The notes beneath the pieces were generated by a model. It did not search any database. It saw only the letters and a program-made list of their open reading frames with translations, and was not told where the DNA came from. The translations under genes and the position numbers were made by a program. A stretch of 64,000 nt of DNA, taken from positions 62,001-126,000 of the forward strand of contig NZ_CP015519.1 in NCBI RefSeq assembly GCF_001887775.1, written 5' to 3'. Shown piece by piece: positions 27,465 to 36,212 of this stretch (positions are counted from its first letter, which is position 1; the number at the start of each line of letters is the position of its first letter). Source of the stretch: Syntrophotalea acetylenivorans. Its GTDB lineage: Bacteria; Desulfobacterota; Desulfuromonadia; Desulfuromonadales; Syntrophotaleaceae.

Positions 27465-28904
27465 ATGCTGATTCCAGTGATTTTATCCGGCGGTTCGGGT
27501 ACCCGCTTATGGCCCTTGTCCCGGGAGTTGTATCCCAAACAGCTGTTGCCGTTGGTGAATGATGCCACCCTGCTTCAGGAAACGGTGCTGCGCCTGGACG
27601 GACTGGCGGGCATGGGCAAACCGCTGGTAGTGTGCAACGAGCACCATCGTTTTATGGTCGCCGAGCAATTGCGACTTATCGACTGTCCGGCGGCTTCCAT
27701 CCTTTTGGAGCCGGTGGGACGCAATACCGCTCCGGCTGCGGCGGTGGCGGCCCTGCAGGCGATGGTTGAAGGAGATGATCCTTTACTGCTGGTGCTGCCG
27801 GCCGATCATGTGATTCGGGACGCAGAGGCGTTGCGTGAAGAGATTGCAGGCGGGATGCCTCTGGCCGAGGCGGGGCGGCTGATTACCTTCGGCATCGTTC
27901 CGGACAAGGCGGAAACGGGCTATGGGTATATTAAGCGAGGCGCTTCTTTGAATTCTGGCGGTTGCCGGCAAGAGCTCGTTCAGGACACTGCTTTTGAGGT
28001 AACCGAGTTCGTTGAAAAACCGGACCTGGCTACAGCGGAACAATTCCTGGCCGAAGGCGGTTATTACTGGAACAGCGGCATGTTCTTGTTTCGGGCTTCC
28101 CGTTACCTGGAAGAACTGGAACAATTTGCGCCCCAAATATTGACCTGTTGCCGACAGGCATTGCAACAGGCCGAGCAGGATCTTGACTTTGTTCGTCTCG
28201 ATGCCGGGGCTTTTGCTGCCTGCCCGAAGGATTCCATCGATTACGCGGTAATGGAGAAGACCGATACGGCCGCGGTAATTTCCCTGGATGCCGGCTGGAA
28301 CGATGTCGGTTCCTGGTCAGCCTTGTGGGAGTCGGGCGAACCGGACGCCGACGGTAATGTGTTGCGTGGTGACGTGCTTACCGAGGATGCCCGCAACTGT
28401 TATCTGCATTCCTCCGGGCGCATCGTGGCGGCAGTTGGTTTGGAGGACCTCGTGGTGGTGGAAACGGCGGACGCGGTGCTGGTTGCTGCCCGCGACCGGG
28501 TGCAGAATGTGAAAGATATCGTGGCCCGGTTAAAAGCCAAGGGTAGAGGGGAGGCGTTGCTCCATCGCCGGGTCAACCGCCCCTGGGGCAGTTATGAGGG
28601 TATCGACCAGTCCGAGCGGTTCCAAGTCAAGCGCATTACGGTTAATCCTGGCGCCAGCCTGTCATTGCAATTGCACCATCACCGTGCCGAACACTGGGTG
28701 GTTGTCACGGGCACGGCGCGGATTACTAAAGATGGAGAGAGCTTTACCCTTACGGAAAACCAGTCTACCTATATTCCCCTCGGGGTGGCTCATCGACTGG
28801 AGAACCCCGGCATCATCCCTCTGGAACTCATCGAAGTGCAGTCGGGCAGTTATCTGGGGGAGGATGATATTGTGCGTTTTGAGGATACCTTCGGCAGAGA
28901 TTGA
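27465..28904 (+). CDS. manC: Mannose-1-phosphate guanylyltransferase / mannose-6-phosphate isomerase
   Basis: Bifunctional enzyme (also called algA/cpsB type, 479 aa) feeding GDP-mannose synthesis. The N-terminal nucleotidyltransferase has ILSGGSGTRLWPLSRELYPKQ, VLPADHVI and VTEFVEKPDLATA. The C-terminal type II isomerase cupin has VNRPWGSYE, ITVNPGASLSLQLHHHRAEHW (metal His residues) and YIPLGVAHRLENPG. I use the ATG at 27465, where the usual family start (MLIPVILSGG) begins; a TTG at 27432 adds 11 lysine-rich residues. No good ribosome site is seen. GDP-mannose is a likely donor for one of the GT4 enzymes upstream. Confidence 0.93.
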   Translation: MLIPVILSGGSGTRLWPLSRELYPKQLLPLVNDATLLQETVLRLDGLAGMGKPLVVCNEHHRFMVAEQLRLIDCPAASILLEPVGRNTAPAAAVAALQAMVEGDDPLLLVLPADHVIRDAEALREEIAGGMPLAEAGRLITFGIVPDKAETGYGYIKRGASLNSGGCRQELVQDTAFEVTEFVEKPDLATAEQFLAEGGYYWNSGMFLFRASRYLEELEQFAPQILTCCRQALQQAEQDLDFVRLDAGAFAACPKDSIDYAVMEKTDTAAVISLDAGWNDVGSWSALWESGEPDADGNVLRGDVLTEDARNCYLHSSGRIVAAVGLEDLVVVETADAVLVAARDRVQNVKDIVARLKAKGRGEALLHRRVNRPWGSYEGIDQSERFQVKRITVNPGASLSLQLHHHRAEHWVVVTGTARITKDGESFTLTENQSTYIPLGVAHRLENPGIIPLELIEVQSGSYLGEDDIVRFEDTFGRD

Positions 28905-29090
28905 AAAGCGTTTTACCGCAGAGAACGCCGAGGGCGCAGAGGAATGACAAGATACAGAGGGAAAAGCTTGGTCTACTGATAATTTTCCATTTCTTCGAAG
29001 TCAAAAACGACCTAAAGAGGATTGTTTATAATTATAGGTTTTCTCCGTGATCTTTGCGCTCTCTGCGGTAAATAATATGTAGTTTAAGGT
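28905..29090. repeat. Partial GxxExxY 3' copy with 9-mer arms
   Basis: Left arm CCGCAGAGAACGCCGAGGG (28916-28935), then sequence similar to the last 80 nt of the GxxExxY gene (CTACTGATAATTTTCCATTT at 28973-28992), then right arm CTTTGCGCT-CTCTGCGGT near 29053-29070. It has the same layout as the units of the 29.5-30.3 kb array but is separated from them by the intact gene. Confidence 0.7.
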
Positions 29091-29134
29091 GTTTGGCCGA
29101 CGGCATAGGGGAAAATCAGGCTTTGGGATTGAGC

Positions 29135-29518
29135 ATGAATGAAGAACTTGATCAATTGACCAACGCTATTATCGGTGCAGCTATAGCCGTTCATCGGGAG
29201 TTGGGTCCCGGGCTTCTCGAATCAGCTTATGAGGCTTGTCTTGCTTTTGAACTGACCGAAAGGGGCCTTCAAGTTGAACGGCAGAAGCCGCTTCCGGTTG
29301 CTTACCGGGGTATTCAACTGGATTGTGGTTATCGCTTGGATTTGTTGATCGAAAACAAAGTAATTTTGGAGCTGAAAACTGTCGATCGACTGCAGCCGAT
29401 CCATGATGCCCAACTTCTCTCATATTTGAAGGTGGCGCAGCAGAAGGTTGGGCTTCTGATAAATTTCCATTCCTTGAGAGTCAAAGACGGTATAAAAAGG
29501 ATAGTCAACAAATATTGA
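29135..29518 (+). CDS. GxxExxY family protein, copy 2
   Basis: Intact 127-aa member of the GxxExxY family. Motif HRELGPGLLESAYEACL at about residues 22-38, then YRGIQLDCGYRLDLLIENKVILELKTVDRL with the D..E.K triad suggestive of a PD-(D/E)xK-like core, and VGLLINFHSLRVKDGIKRIVN. ATG at 29135; an upstream TTG at 29093 is also in frame but lies next to repeat. Very similar to copy 3 at 35781. Flanked by 9-mer arms (CCGCAGAGA type left, CTCTGCGTT-CTTTACGAC-CTCTGCGGT right). The four tandem repeats that follow are derived from this gene's 3' end. Confidence 0.87.
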   Translation: MNEELDQLTNAIIGAAIAVHRELGPGLLESAYEACLAFELTERGLQVERQKPLPVAYRGIQLDCGYRLDLLIENKVILELKTVDRLQPIHDAQLLSYLKVAQQKVGLLINFHSLRVKDGIKRIVNKY

Positions 29519-29548
29519 ATTTCTCTGCGTTCTTTACGACCTCTGCGG

Positions 29549-30334
29549 TGAAGGAGTTTGAAAGATAAAAGGATTGAAAGGCTACTTACCGCCGAGGGCG
29601 CCGAGTACGCAGAGGATGGATAAGATTCAGGGGGAGGGAATCTTGGCCTACTGATAACCTTCCATTTTCTGGAAATTAAAGAACACATAAAGAGGATTGG
29701 CCATAGTTATGGATTTTCTCTGCGTTCTTTGAGATCTCTGCGGTAAAAGGGTTTGAAAGAGAACAGGATTAAAAGGCTACTTACCGCCAAGGGCGCCGAG
29801 TACGCAGAGGATGGATAAGATTCAGGGGGAGGGAATCTTGGCCTACTGATAACCTTCCATTTTCTGGGAATTAAAGAACACATAAAGAGGATTGACCATA
29901 GTTATGGATTTTCTCTGCATTCTTTGCGATCTCTGCGGTAAAAGGGTTTGAAAGATAACAGGATTGAAAGGCTACTTACCGCCGAGGGCGCCGAGAACGC
30001 AGAGGATGGATAAGATTCAGGGGGAGGGAATCTTGGCCTACTGATAACCTTCCATTTCCTGGAAATTAAAGAACACATAAAGAGGATTGACCATAGTTAT
30101 AGATTTTCTCTGCGTTCTTTGCGATCTCTGCGGTAAAAGGGTTTGAAAGAGAACAGGATTAAAAGGCTACTTACCGCCGAGGGCGCCGAGTACGCAGAGG
30201 ATGGATAAGATTCAGGGGGAGGGAATCTTGGCCTACTGATAACCTTCCATTTCCTGGAAATTAAAGAACACATAAAGAGGATTGACCATAGTTATAGATT
30301 TTCTCTGCGTTCTTTGCGATCTCTGCGGTAAATA
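29549..30334. repeat. Four-copy 195-bp tandem repeat derived from GxxExxY 3' end
   Basis: The marker TAAGATTCAGGGGGAGGG starts at 29621, 29816, 30011 and 30206, exactly 195 bp apart. Units differ by only a few bases. Each unit holds a left arm (CCGCCGAGGGCGCCGAGTAC), a block matching the last 80 nt of the upstream GxxExxY gene (CTACTGATAACCTTCCATTT for CTTCTGATAAATTTCCATTC) and a right arm (CTCTGCGTT-CTTTGCGAT-CTCTGCGGT). No open reading frame is maintained. It accounts for most of the 950-nt gap. Confidence 0.93.
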
Positions 30335-30404
30335 TGGTGTTTAGGGCTTTTGGTTTTGCTTGACCAGCGTCCAATTGAGGGTTTAGGGGGCTCATCCCAA
30401 GGAT

Positions 30405-30457
30405 TGATTGAACCTGTTACGCGTTACGAATCACGGCTTACGGCCTTTAAGTCTTAT
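30405..30457. repeat. 7-mer repeat arm upstream of exosortase gene
   Basis: Right-arm type 7-mers (GTTACGC-GTTACGA-ATCACGG-CTTACGG) end 12 nt before the xrtA start. The left arm is not obvious; the tandem array lies beyond. Confidence 0.65.
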
Positions 30458-30468
30458 GGGGGATACAC

Positions 30469-31289
30469 ATGCAATGTGTTGCTGATGTCATGAAAAGGGA
30501 TGCCTGGTACCTGGCCTTGCTGGTGCCGTTGTTGGCGGTGGTCTACGCCACCGTGGTGCCGGATATGGCGGGGCAGTGGTCAGATGATCCCAACTACTCC
30601 CACGGCTTTCTGGTGCCGTTGATTGCCGGGTATTTTATATACCAAAAATGGCCGGAATTGCGTACGACACCGATTCGTCCCAGCCGTCTGGGGCTGCCGG
30701 TTATTCTGGCCAGCCTTTCTCTGCTGGTGGTCGGTATCGCCGGCACCGAATACTTTACCATGCGCTCCTCACTGGTTTTTCTATTGGCCGGTATCGTTCT
30801 GTACTGGTTCGGTGGGCAGGTGCTGAAAGTTCTTGCGCTGCCCATCGGTTTCCTCTTGTTCATGGTTCCCTTGCCCTACATCGTCTACGATGCCATGGCT
30901 TTTCCCCTGAAGTTGTTCATTACCAAGGTCTCGGTCTTTGTGCTCAAGGCCACTGGCATCATCGTCTGGCGGGAAGGGAATATTATCATGTTTCCGCAGA
31001 CGGTACTGGAAGTGGCAGACGCCTGCAGCGGACTGCGCTCGCTGATGTCCCTGCTGGCCCTGAGCGTGGCCTTTGCCTTCTTCTCGCAGAAGACCAACCT
31101 GAAGCGGACCCTTCTGGTATTGTCCGCTATCCCCATCGCCATCATCACCAATATGCTGCGGGTTATCGTCACCGGCTTTCTCGCCCAATATTACGGCAGG
31201 GCCGCGGCGGAGGGTTTTTTTCACGAGTTTGCCGGGATGGCGGTGTTTGCCATGGCTATGGTTTTATTGGTGGCATTTAGTGCCGTAAT

Positions 31290-31302
<13 letters not shown>
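30469..31302 (+). CDS. xrtA: Exosortase A
   Basis: Inner-membrane cysteine protease/transpeptidase-like enzyme (EpsH family) that processes PEP-CTERM sorting signals, 277 aa with about eight membrane helices. The catalytic triad is visible: Cys186 in EVADACSGLRSL, Arg231 in NMLRVIVTG and His252 in GFFHEFAGM. Early family features are SHGFLVPLIAGY and PLPYIVYDAMAFPLK. GGGGGA 6 nt before the ATG at 30469 supports this start; ATG 30490 is the alternative. The last residues (AVIRKA) and the stop lie in the first units of a 7-mer repeat. No PEP-CTERM substrate is encoded nearby except possibly the FnIII protein at 37700-38578. Confidence 0.95.
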
Positions 31303-31455
<153 letters not shown>

Positions 31456-31466
31456 AAGGGGGAGAG

Positions 31467-31814
31467 ATGAAAAACCACAAGGATCTGGATGTTTGGCAAC
31501 TAAGCATGGGCCTTGTGACGGATATCTATAAACTCACAGGCGTTTTTCCAAAGGAAGAAATCTATGGCCTCTCAAACCAGATGCGAAGAGCGGCGGTCTC
31601 TGTCCCCTCAAATATTGCCGAAGGTGCAGCAAGGAATTCAAAGAAGGAATTTATTCAGTTTCTGCATATCTCTCTTGGATCACTCGCTGAAGTTGAAACT
31701 CAATTGATCATTTCAAATAACCTGGAATATGCTCTTGCGATTGAGAGCTTTTTAGAAAAGGTCGAACGGGTAAAAAGAATGCTGAACGGTCTTATTTTTC
31801 ATCTTAAAAAATAG
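31467..31814 (+). CDS. S23-like four-helix-bundle protein, copy 1
   Basis: Small (115 aa) protein of the four-helix-bundle family first known from intervening sequences of 23S rRNA genes (TIGR02436-like). Signature: HKDLDVWQLSMGLVTDIYKLT, FPKEEIYGLSNQMRRAAVSV and PSNIAEGAARNSKKEFIQFL. About 70% identical by eye to copy 2 at 32745. GGGGGAGAG precedes the ATG. It lies between xrtA and epsI, flanked on both sides by 7-mer palindromic repeats, and is therefore probably a cassette rather than a member of the exosortase machinery. Related proteins form pentameric bundles and may bind nucleic acid; that role is not shown here. Confidence 0.9.
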   Translation: MKNHKDLDVWQLSMGLVTDIYKLTGVFPKEEIYGLSNQMRRAAVSVPSNIAEGAARNSKKEFIQFLHISLGSLAEVETQLIISNNLEYALAIESFLEKVERVKRMLNGLIFHLKK

Positions 31815-31904
31815 TTGGTTTGCTTTAAGATCACAGGGGCGATTTGATGGGTTCTTTCTAAAAACGACATTTATTTCATTTGCTCTGTAGTTGGCATGGG
31901 CCTT

Positions 31905-31948
31905 TAACCTATTACGCGTTACGGATTACGCTTTACGGACTTAAAACC
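31905..31948. repeat. 7-mer repeat right arm before epsI
   Basis: ATTACGC-GTTACGG-ATTACGC-TTTACGG at about 31913-31938, followed by ACTTAAAACCA and the epsI ATG, with no ribosome site. Confidence 0.75.
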
Positions 31949-31949
31949 A

Positions 31950-32582
31950 ATGATTACCAAATATCGCTTCTTCATCGTTTACGCTCTGCTCATTGCTGCA
32001 GCCCTGTTCGTTCATTTGCACGAGGATGTGGCGGTGCCGGTTAATCGACCATTGGCGGAAATTCCACATCATCAGAGCGACTGGCGCATGACAAGTCAGA
32101 CCCGGTTTGACGACCGGATATTGGAAGTGCTCAAGCCGACCGATTATCTGTCCCGCAGCTATACGGATCAAAAGGGCAACCGGGTCGGGTTCTACCTCGG
32201 CTATCATGGCGGCGGTCCAGACAGCGGTCCGATTCATTCGCCGAAGCACTGTCTGCCGGGTAGCGGTTGGCAGGAACTGTCGGCGGAGACTGGCGAGTTG
32301 ACGGTGGATGGGGCAAATATCCATCTTGTAAAAGCTGTTTACCAGAACGGCTACAGCAATGAACTATTTATCTACTGGTTTCAGGTCAAGGGGAAAAGCC
32401 TCGTCAACGAATATGCCCTCAAAATTGCTGAGGTGACCAATTCCATTTTTTACAATCGCAAGGACTCGGCATTTATTCGCATCTCGGTGCCGGTTACAGA
32501 GGATCTCGATAAGGCGGTAGCGGTAGGAGAACGGTTCGTTCGCGACTTTTATCCACACATTTGTTCAGTGCTTCCCAAGTGA
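31950..32582 (+). CDS. epsI: Exosortase-associated protein EpsI
   Basis: EpsI-type protein that accompanies exosortase A (TIGR02914-like), 210 aa. A single N-terminal membrane helix (about residues 7-24) leads into a periplasmic domain with the conserved blocks LGYHGGGPDSGPIHSPKHCLPGSGW and the later VNEYALKIAEVTN. The His and Cys in SPKHCLPG are family hallmarks. The function is not settled; it acts with exosortase A in envelope assembly. It is separated from xrtA by the first four-helix-bundle cassette and from prsK by the second. Confidence 0.92.
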   Translation: MITKYRFFIVYALLIAAALFVHLHEDVAVPVNRPLAEIPHHQSDWRMTSQTRFDDRILEVLKPTDYLSRSYTDQKGNRVGFYLGYHGGGPDSGPIHSPKHCLPGSGWQELSAETGELTVDGANIHLVKAVYQNGYSNELFIYWFQVKGKSLVNEYALKIAEVTNSIFYNRKDSAFIRISVPVTEDLDKAVAVGERFVRDFYPHICSVLPK

Positions 32583-32584
32583 GG

Positions 32585-32737
32585 CAAGATCGTTACGCGT
32601 TACCTGTGATCTGTGATCTGTGACGGGCAAAAACCGTGATCTGTGACGTGTGACCGATTAAAGTTCTTGATCGGCGATTGAAAAGAGTTTCCCTTGCACT
32701 TGTCACTTGTCACTTGTCACTGATCTTGAATCTTGAG
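32585..32737. repeat. 7-mer palindromic repeat
   Basis: TGATCTG and GTGACGT-GTGACC units in the left arm (32596-32660). Right arm of GTCACTT-GTCACTT-GTCACTG (about 32699-32720). It lies between epsI and the second four-helix-bundle gene. Confidence 0.8.
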
Positions 32738-32744
32738 GGTTTTG

Positions 32745-33116
32745 ATGGCGTCTAAAATTTCCCATCACAAAGATTTGGATGTCTGGCAGTTGAGTATGGC
32801 CTTGGTTTCAGAAATTTATCGACTGACTGGAAATTTCCCCAAGGAAGAAATTTACGGGCTAACTAACCAGATGCGAAGGGCGGCAGTATCTGTGCCGTCT
32901 AACATTGCAGAAGGTGCTGCGCGGAATTCCAAGAAGGAATTTTTGCAGTATCTTTATGTTTCGCTCGGTTCCTTGGCCGAATTGGAAACTCAACTTCTTA
33001 TTTCTAAGAACCTAGGATATTTAGCATCGCCAGATTCAACAATGTGTGAATTAGAAAATATCAGAAAAATGCTCTCGGGCTTGGTCAATTATGTCAGAAG
33101 TAAACTTGGGCAATAA
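32745..33116 (+). CDS. S23-like four-helix-bundle protein, copy 2
   Basis: A 123-aa paralogue of the protein at 31467, with the same blocks: HKDLDVWQLSMALVSEIYRLT, EEIYGLTNQMRRAAVSV and PSNIAEGAARNSKKEFLQYL. GAGGG 5 nt before ATG 32745 supports this start; a TTG at 32733 is in frame and less likely. Divergence is concentrated near the C-terminus. The 7-mer repeats before (GTCACTT units) and after (GTGACCA-GTGACGC) mark it as another repeat-flanked cassette, here splitting epsI from prsK. Confidence 0.9.
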   Translation: MASKISHHKDLDVWQLSMALVSEIYRLTGNFPKEEIYGLTNQMRRAAVSVPSNIAEGAARNSKKEFLQYLYVSLGSLAELETQLLISKNLGYLASPDSTMCELENIRKMLSGLVNYVRSKLGQ

Positions 33117-33119
33117 CGA

Positions 33120-33232
33120 ATGCACAGTGACCAGTGACGCGTGACAATCGATAGATCACCCGTTACCCATTATGGATCACGGCTTGTAGTTTTTCACAGA
33201 TCACTCGTTACTCATCACGGATCACGGACATT
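33120..33232. repeat. 7-mer palindromic repeat
   Basis: Left arm GTGACCA-GTGACGC-GTGAC near 33127-33145. Right arms ATCACCC-GTTACCC-ATTATGG-ATCACGG (33156-33183) and ATCACTC-GTTACTC-ATCACGG-ATCACGG (33200-33227). The last unit ends seven bases before the prsK start. Confidence 0.85.
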
Positions 33233-33233
33233 A

Positions 33234-35291
33234 ATGTTTCAAACTATCTGTTCATTTATAGCCATTTTAGGCACGCTCGGTGTTGGTCTGGCTCTGCTGG
33301 GAAACAAGTCGCGCAGCTTGAACAAGACCGCTCTGTTGGCGGCCTTGGCGGCCTGTGCCGTACTGGAAGGTCTCGATCTGACCAGTTTGCTACTTCCTGC
33401 ACGGTTGTTGGACTGGAAACGGGGGGCGGTGCTGGCGGAGGCATTGTTGCCCTTCTGCTGGTTGCTTTATGCCTGGACCATTGCCTGGGACGGCAATTGG
33501 AAGTCCATCGCTATGCCGTCGCGGCTACTGCTGGCCATAACCGGTTTGTTTCCCGTGGTAGCGATCTTTGTCGATCTCAACGCTTTGTATTACTCTCCCG
33601 ATTTTGGTACCGAAAGCCTGCTGTTTCTTGGCCAATACGGTTTCTTTTTCTATCTTGTCCTGCTGGTGCTGTTGGTGCTGGCATTAACTCAATTGGAAAA
33701 ATCTCTGACGCTGCTGCCCCGGGAAGAGCGATGGCGGGCCAAATATGAGATGCTCGGCGCTTGCCTGTTATTGGCGGCCTTGATCTTTTATTACAGCCAG
33801 GGGTTGCTGTACCGTTCGTTGAATATGGCTATGATGCCGGTGCGGACCTTGATGCTGGGGGCCGCGGTAGGCTTGATAGGTTACTCTCGTCTGGTGCGGG
33901 GCGAAGCGAAAAACATCATTGTTTCGCGGCAAATGGTCTTTCGCTCGGTGGCTCTGCTGGGGGTAGGCAGCTATCTTTTGTTCCTCGGCATTTTCGGCGA
34001 GGGGTTGCGTTATTTCGGTGAGTCGTTTCGTCAATCCATTTTGATCCTGCTTTTGTTCGGTGGGGTGTTGGCTGTTCTGGCGTTTTTGCTTTCTGACCGA
34101 TTGAAGCGCAAGTTCAGTGTTTTTCTGCATAAGAATTTTTATCGCCAGAAGTATGACTATCGGATTGAATGGCAGCAGTTTACCGGTAGTCTGTCGAATG
34201 TTCGCAGCAGCGAAGAGCTTAAGAAGGCTATTCTACGCAGTTTCTGTCAGACCTTTGCCTTGAAAGGCGGAGTTCTGTTTTTAAAAGAAAGCGATGACGG
34301 CCGTTTTATCTGTCGCTGCGAATACGAAATGCAGGTGGACGACTATGTTTTTTATGGTGACGACTCGCTGCTGAGTCATGTCAGTGACCATCCTGACTGG
34401 ATCGTCGATCTCCAGCAGGGACACCCTGCCTTGGAGCAGCAGCATGGGGAGTTTTTTCGCCGTTGTGGAGCTTTTTGGGCCATCCCCTTGGTTTTTGGGG
34501 ACGATCCAGCAGGACTCTTGCTGCTTGGAGCCCAGCTTAATAGTGGTGAAAAACTTACCTATGAGGATTTTGACTTGATGCGGATGTTGGCCCGCCAGGC
34601 CACTTCCACCCTGCTTAGCATAAAACTCTCCGCTCAACTCAGCAGCGCCCAGGAGATGGCGGCCATGGGGCGGGTGTCGACTTTTGTTATACACGATCTT
34701 AAAAACCTGGCTTCGAACCTCGCCATGGTGACTGAAAACGCCTCGGATTATCTGGATGACCCTGACTTTCAGCGCGACATGCTCGAGACGCTGACCGCTA
34801 CTGTGTCCAGCATGAAGGGACTGATTACCCGCCTGAGAAATGTCGCCAGGCCTAAGGAGTTGACGCTGGACTTTACCGACCTGCGTGAATTGGCCGAGCA
34901 AGGGGTACGTTTGGCCGGTGGACTTCAAGTGGCAGTGACCGGTGAACCGGTCACTGCGCAGGTCGACGAGGGCGAGATGCAGAAAGTAGTGCAGAACCTG
35001 CTCGTCAATGCCCACGAGGCCAGCGGCAGCAATGAGCCGATCGGCTTGGAAGTCGGCCAGATGGGAGAGGCTTATCTCAAGGTGAGTGACTCAGGCTGTG
35101 GAATGAGCGAGGAATTCATTCGCGAGCGGTTGTTCCAGCCTTTTCAGACGACTAAAGCCAAGGGCTTCGGCATTGGTCTTTATCAGTGTAAGAATATAGT
35201 CGAAGCCCACGGTGGCCGCATCGAGGTCGATAGCCGGGTAGGGCAGGGAACGACCTTTACTGTGTGGTTGCCGCTTGTTGATAATCCGTAA
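33234..35291 (+). CDS. prsK: XrtA/PEP-CTERM system histidine kinase PrsK
   Basis: Membrane sensor kinase of exosortase A loci, 685 aa from ATG 33234. About seven or eight N-terminal hydrophobic helices (residues about 1-290), a GAF-like domain (about 315-465), the phosphoacceptor H-box FVIHDLKNLASNL (His near 486), an N-box NLLVNAHEASGS (about 588), G1 DSGCGM and G2 KGFGIGLYQCKNIVEAHGG. It should phosphorylate PrsR. A longer in-frame reading from ATC-adjacent ACG/ATG at 33141 only translates 7-mer repeats (VTHYGSR, VTHHGSR), so I reject that extension. The signal it senses is unknown. Confidence 0.93.
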   Translation: MFQTICSFIAILGTLGVGLALLGNKSRSLNKTALLAALAACAVLEGLDLTSLLLPARLLDWKRGAVLAEALLPFCWLLYAWTIAWDGNWKSIAMPSRLLLAITGLFPVVAIFVDLNALYYSPDFGTESLLFLGQYGFFFYLVLLVLLVLALTQLEKSLTLLPREERWRAKYEMLGACLLLAALIFYYSQGLLYRSLNMAMMPVRTLMLGAAVGLIGYSRLVRGEAKNIIVSRQMVFRSVALLGVGSYLLFLGIFGEGLRYFGESFRQSILILLLFGGVLAVLAFLLSDRLKRKFSVFLHKNFYRQKYDYRIEWQQFTGSLSNVRSSEELKKAILRSFCQTFALKGGVLFLKESDDGRFICRCEYEMQVDDYVFYGDDSLLSHVSDHPDWIVDLQQGHPALEQQHGEFFRRCGAFWAIPLVFGDDPAGLLLLGAQLNSGEKLTYEDFDLMRMLARQATSTLLSIKLSAQLSSAQEMAAMGRVSTFVIHDLKNLASNLAMVTENASDYLDDPDFQRDMLETLTATVSSMKGLITRLRNVARPKELTLDFTDLRELAEQGVRLAGGLQVAVTGEPVTAQVDEGEMQKVVQNLLVNAHEASGSNEPIGLEVGQMGEAYLKVSDSGCGMSEEFIRERLFQPFQTTKAKGFGIGLYQCKNIVEAHGGRIEVDSRVGQGTTFTVWLPLVDNP

Positions 35292-35365
35292 CACGTAATG
35301 CGTGATTCGTGACCTGTAAAAGGCGTGATAAGTAATTAGTAACGAGTAATGGGTTGAATATTCCA
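35285..35365. repeat. 7-mer repeat array (left-arm type)
   Basis: Starting at the prsK stop, GTAACAC-GTAATGC-GTGATTC and further units GTAATTA-GTAACGA-GTAATGG keep 7-bp phase for about 70 nt with one two-base slip (GC near 35326). No matching right arm is apparent. Confidence 0.85.
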
Positions 35366-35379
35366 CTGCATGAAAAGCT

Positions 35380-35625
35380 GTTACCACGAAGAGCACGAAG
35401 GACACGAAGAATGGACTTCGATGAATTGTCGAGTCGGGTTATTTAATTGTTGAACAGGTTAAGAGCGTGCACAAAGCGTAATTACTGACTTAAATCAAGG
35501 TTTCGGGCTCAATAAGATCCATTTTGCTTAACTTTAACGTCAACAGGCTTAAAGATGGAATCAAGTGTTTTGTTCTTTGATTCCTTCGTGCACTTCGTGT
35601 CCTTCGTGGTGCTAAGCTTGGACCC
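35380..35625 (+). pseudogene. Deleted GxxExxY relic with intact 9-mer arms
   Basis: The left arm CCACGAAGAGCACGAAGGA (from 35381) leads to ATGGACTTCGATGAATTGTC (35411-35430), matching the start of the gene at 35781 (ATGGATTTTGATGAACTTTC). The reading frame then breaks, and most of the gene is missing. Sequence resumes near 35527 (GCTTAACTTTAACGTCAACA), matching the 3' end of the 35781 gene almost exactly, then a right arm (CTTCGTGCA-CTTCGTGTC-CTTCGTGG). The internal 200 nt or so are lost or scrambled (one fragment, GAACAGGTTAAGAGCGTGCA, resembles the EQIK region). Confidence 0.85.
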
Positions 35626-35750
35626 TTGTAGAAGATGAGCAACTGGTTAAGCCTAAGTCAGGCAATAGGTGCGGCAGTATTCATATCTGACTTTACCTTA
35701 GACCTTGTGGTTTTGTCTGCCATCCTCAAATTCCGGATAAGTAGGTTCTT

Positions 35751-36183
35751 CCACCACGAAGAGCACGAAGGACACGAAGAATGGATTTTGATGAACTTTC
35801 GAATCAACTGATTGGCTGTGCGCTACAAGTTCACCGTGAGTTGGGGCCGGGCCTGTTAGAGTCAACCTATGAAAAGTGTCTTGCCCATGAGTTGAGTTTT
35901 AATAATATTGATTTTAAACTGCAACATCCTCTTCCAGTAGAGTACAAGGGTATCCGTCTTGAGTGTGGTTACCGGGTTGATTTATTTATTGAGGATAATC
36001 TGATTGTTGAACTAAAAAGTGTAGAGCAAATCAAGGCTGTCCACGAAGCGCAACTGTTGACTTATATGAAACTTGCAAGTGTCAAAACCGGCCTATTGCT
36101 TAACTTTAACGTCAACAGGCTTAAAGATGGAATCAAGCGTTTCGTTCTCTGATCCCTTCGTGCTCTTCGTGTCCTTCGTGGTT
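35751..36183. repeat. 9-mer inverted repeat flanking GxxExxY copy 3
   Basis: Left arm CACGAAGAG-CACGAAGGA-CACGAAG at about 35754-35779 abuts the ATG at 35781. Right arm CTTCGTGCT-CTTCGTGTC-CTTCGTGG at about 36157-36182 follows the stop. The two arms are near-perfect reverse complements. The gene plus arms form a 430-bp cassette, of which the 35380 relic is a deletion derivative. Confidence 0.9.
35781..36152 (+). CDS. GxxExxY family protein, copy 3
   Basis: Intact 123-aa GxxExxY protein: HRELGPGLLESTYEKCLAHEL (about residues 17-37), GYRVDLFIEDNLIVELKSVEQIKAVHE with D..E.K spacing, MKLASVKTGLLLNFNVNRLKDGIK. It begins with its ATG directly against the left 9-mer arm, so it lacks a normal Shine-Dalgarno site apart from the purine-rich arm itself (CACGAAGA). 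It lies between prsK and prsR and breaks that two-gene unit. Function unknown; see copy 1 for the nuclease-like reading. Confidence 0.88.
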   Translation: MDFDELSNQLIGCALQVHRELGPGLLESTYEKCLAHELSFNNIDFKLQHPLPVEYKGIRLECGYRVDLFIEDNLIVELKSVEQIKAVHEAQLLTYMKLASVKTGLLLNFNVNRLKDGIKRFVL

Positions 36184-36212
36184 AAACCGATGCTTTTTGG
36201 AGTTATATCGTT

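Noticed and set aside
29549-30334. CRISPR array
   Set aside because: The repeat unit is 195 bp with no short repeat/unique spacer pattern, and units are nearly identical throughout. It is a tandem array of a gene fragment.
33141-33233. N-terminal extension of PrsK
   Set aside because: The extra 31 residues are a translation of 7-mer repeats (VTHYGSR, VTHHGSR). The family start is MFQTICSF at 33234.
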